NCBI GenBank assembly: GCA_934047225.1
Contig: OW203990.1
Location: 20,749,045 to 20,813,044, forward strand
Direction of reading: 5' to 3'
Length of the DNA: 64,000 nucleotides
Origin: Ypsolopha sequella
Taxonomy: Eukaryota; Arthropoda; Insecta; Lepidoptera; Ypsolophidae
Each line of letters opens with the position of its first letter. The first letter of the stretch is position 1. Below are positions 63,840 through 64,000 of the stretch, piece after piece. A program made the translations under genes and the position numbers. Below the pieces are notes generated by a model. That model had not been told where the DNA came from and made no database searches. It saw only the letters and a list, made by a program, of their open reading frames with translations.

Positions 63840-64000
63840 AAATTACAGGTCAAACTTATTGTTACATTGTATTATCACATTATTGTTCTATAACGTCTTG
63901 TTCTTTAAAGAGTGCCTATAGTTCTTATGTTTGTCTTCAAATGACATGGCATTGTAGATTTTAGGACCGACAACAAAAACTGACTTTTTTGGCTTTTATA
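63840..64000 (-). mobile_element. Possible LINE C-terminal fragment (runs off the window)
   Basis: The - strand reads KKSVFVVGPKIYNAMSFEDK, then HKNYRHSLKNKTL and a stop. F..GPKIYN.(L/M)......FK..LK..L is the common C-terminal ending of Jockey/CR1-type reverse transcriptases. The fragment is too short for a firm class call. Confidence 0.5.

Overview
The window looks like AT-rich lepidopteran (moth or butterfly) nuclear DNA. The evidence is a proboscipedia-type Hox gene flanked on its 3' side by non-Hox housekeeping genes, short introns and small exons in those genes, and dense interspersed repeats of types familiar from Lepidoptera: RTE-like and other LINE fragments, tRNA-derived SINEs, hAT/mariner/TTAA MITEs, and retroposon tails ending GAACCCTAAAAA. 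The species cannot be named from this sequence.

Layout. (1) 1-28.49 kb has no convincing exon. By inference it is mostly intron or upstream DNA of proboscipedia (pb), with MITEs, LINE tails, SINEs and several GC-richer blocks carrying candidate Hox-cofactor sites. (2) 28.49-30.13 kb holds the last two coding exons of pb on the + strand, with the homeobox split between homeodomain residues 44 and 45, followed by an AT-rich 3' UTR. (3) 31-37.8 kb is a repeat accumulation, including a dead mariner interrupted by at least two other elements, one of which contains a hAT MITE. (4) 37.8-41.5 kb holds prefoldin subunit 5 (- strand, 3 exons, 161 aa), whose second intron is full of palindromic and LINE DNA. 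(5) 42.6-47.1 kb holds two THAP-domain genes of P-element type. One is a broken relic. The other is an intact small ORF inside a 2.0 kb element with 40-bp terminal inverted repeats, an 8-bp target duplication and symmetric subterminal repeats. (6) 48-49.2 kb is a LINE remnant. (7) 49.4-56.5 kb holds a glutaredoxin-3/PICOT gene (+, 4 exons, 221 aa) whose introns hold hAT, mariner and other inverted-repeat elements. (8) 57-62.4 kb is repeats, including two further hAT elements with perfect 8-bp duplications. (9) 62.58 kb to the end holds the 5' exons of a coiled-coil gene, probably golgin-45 (+), cut by the window edge.

How the genes relate. pb is a segment-identity transcription factor. The three downstream genes are housekeeping genes (tubulin/actin chaperone, cytosolic Fe-S trafficking, Golgi tether) with no functional link to pb. 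The window therefore appears to cross the edge of the Hox cluster, consistent with the known separation of labial from pb in Bombyx. The most notable item is the THAP-bearing P-like element at 45043-47053, whose structure suggests a short DNA-binding protein without a transposase catalytic domain. All calls were made by eye; no alignment or search was run.
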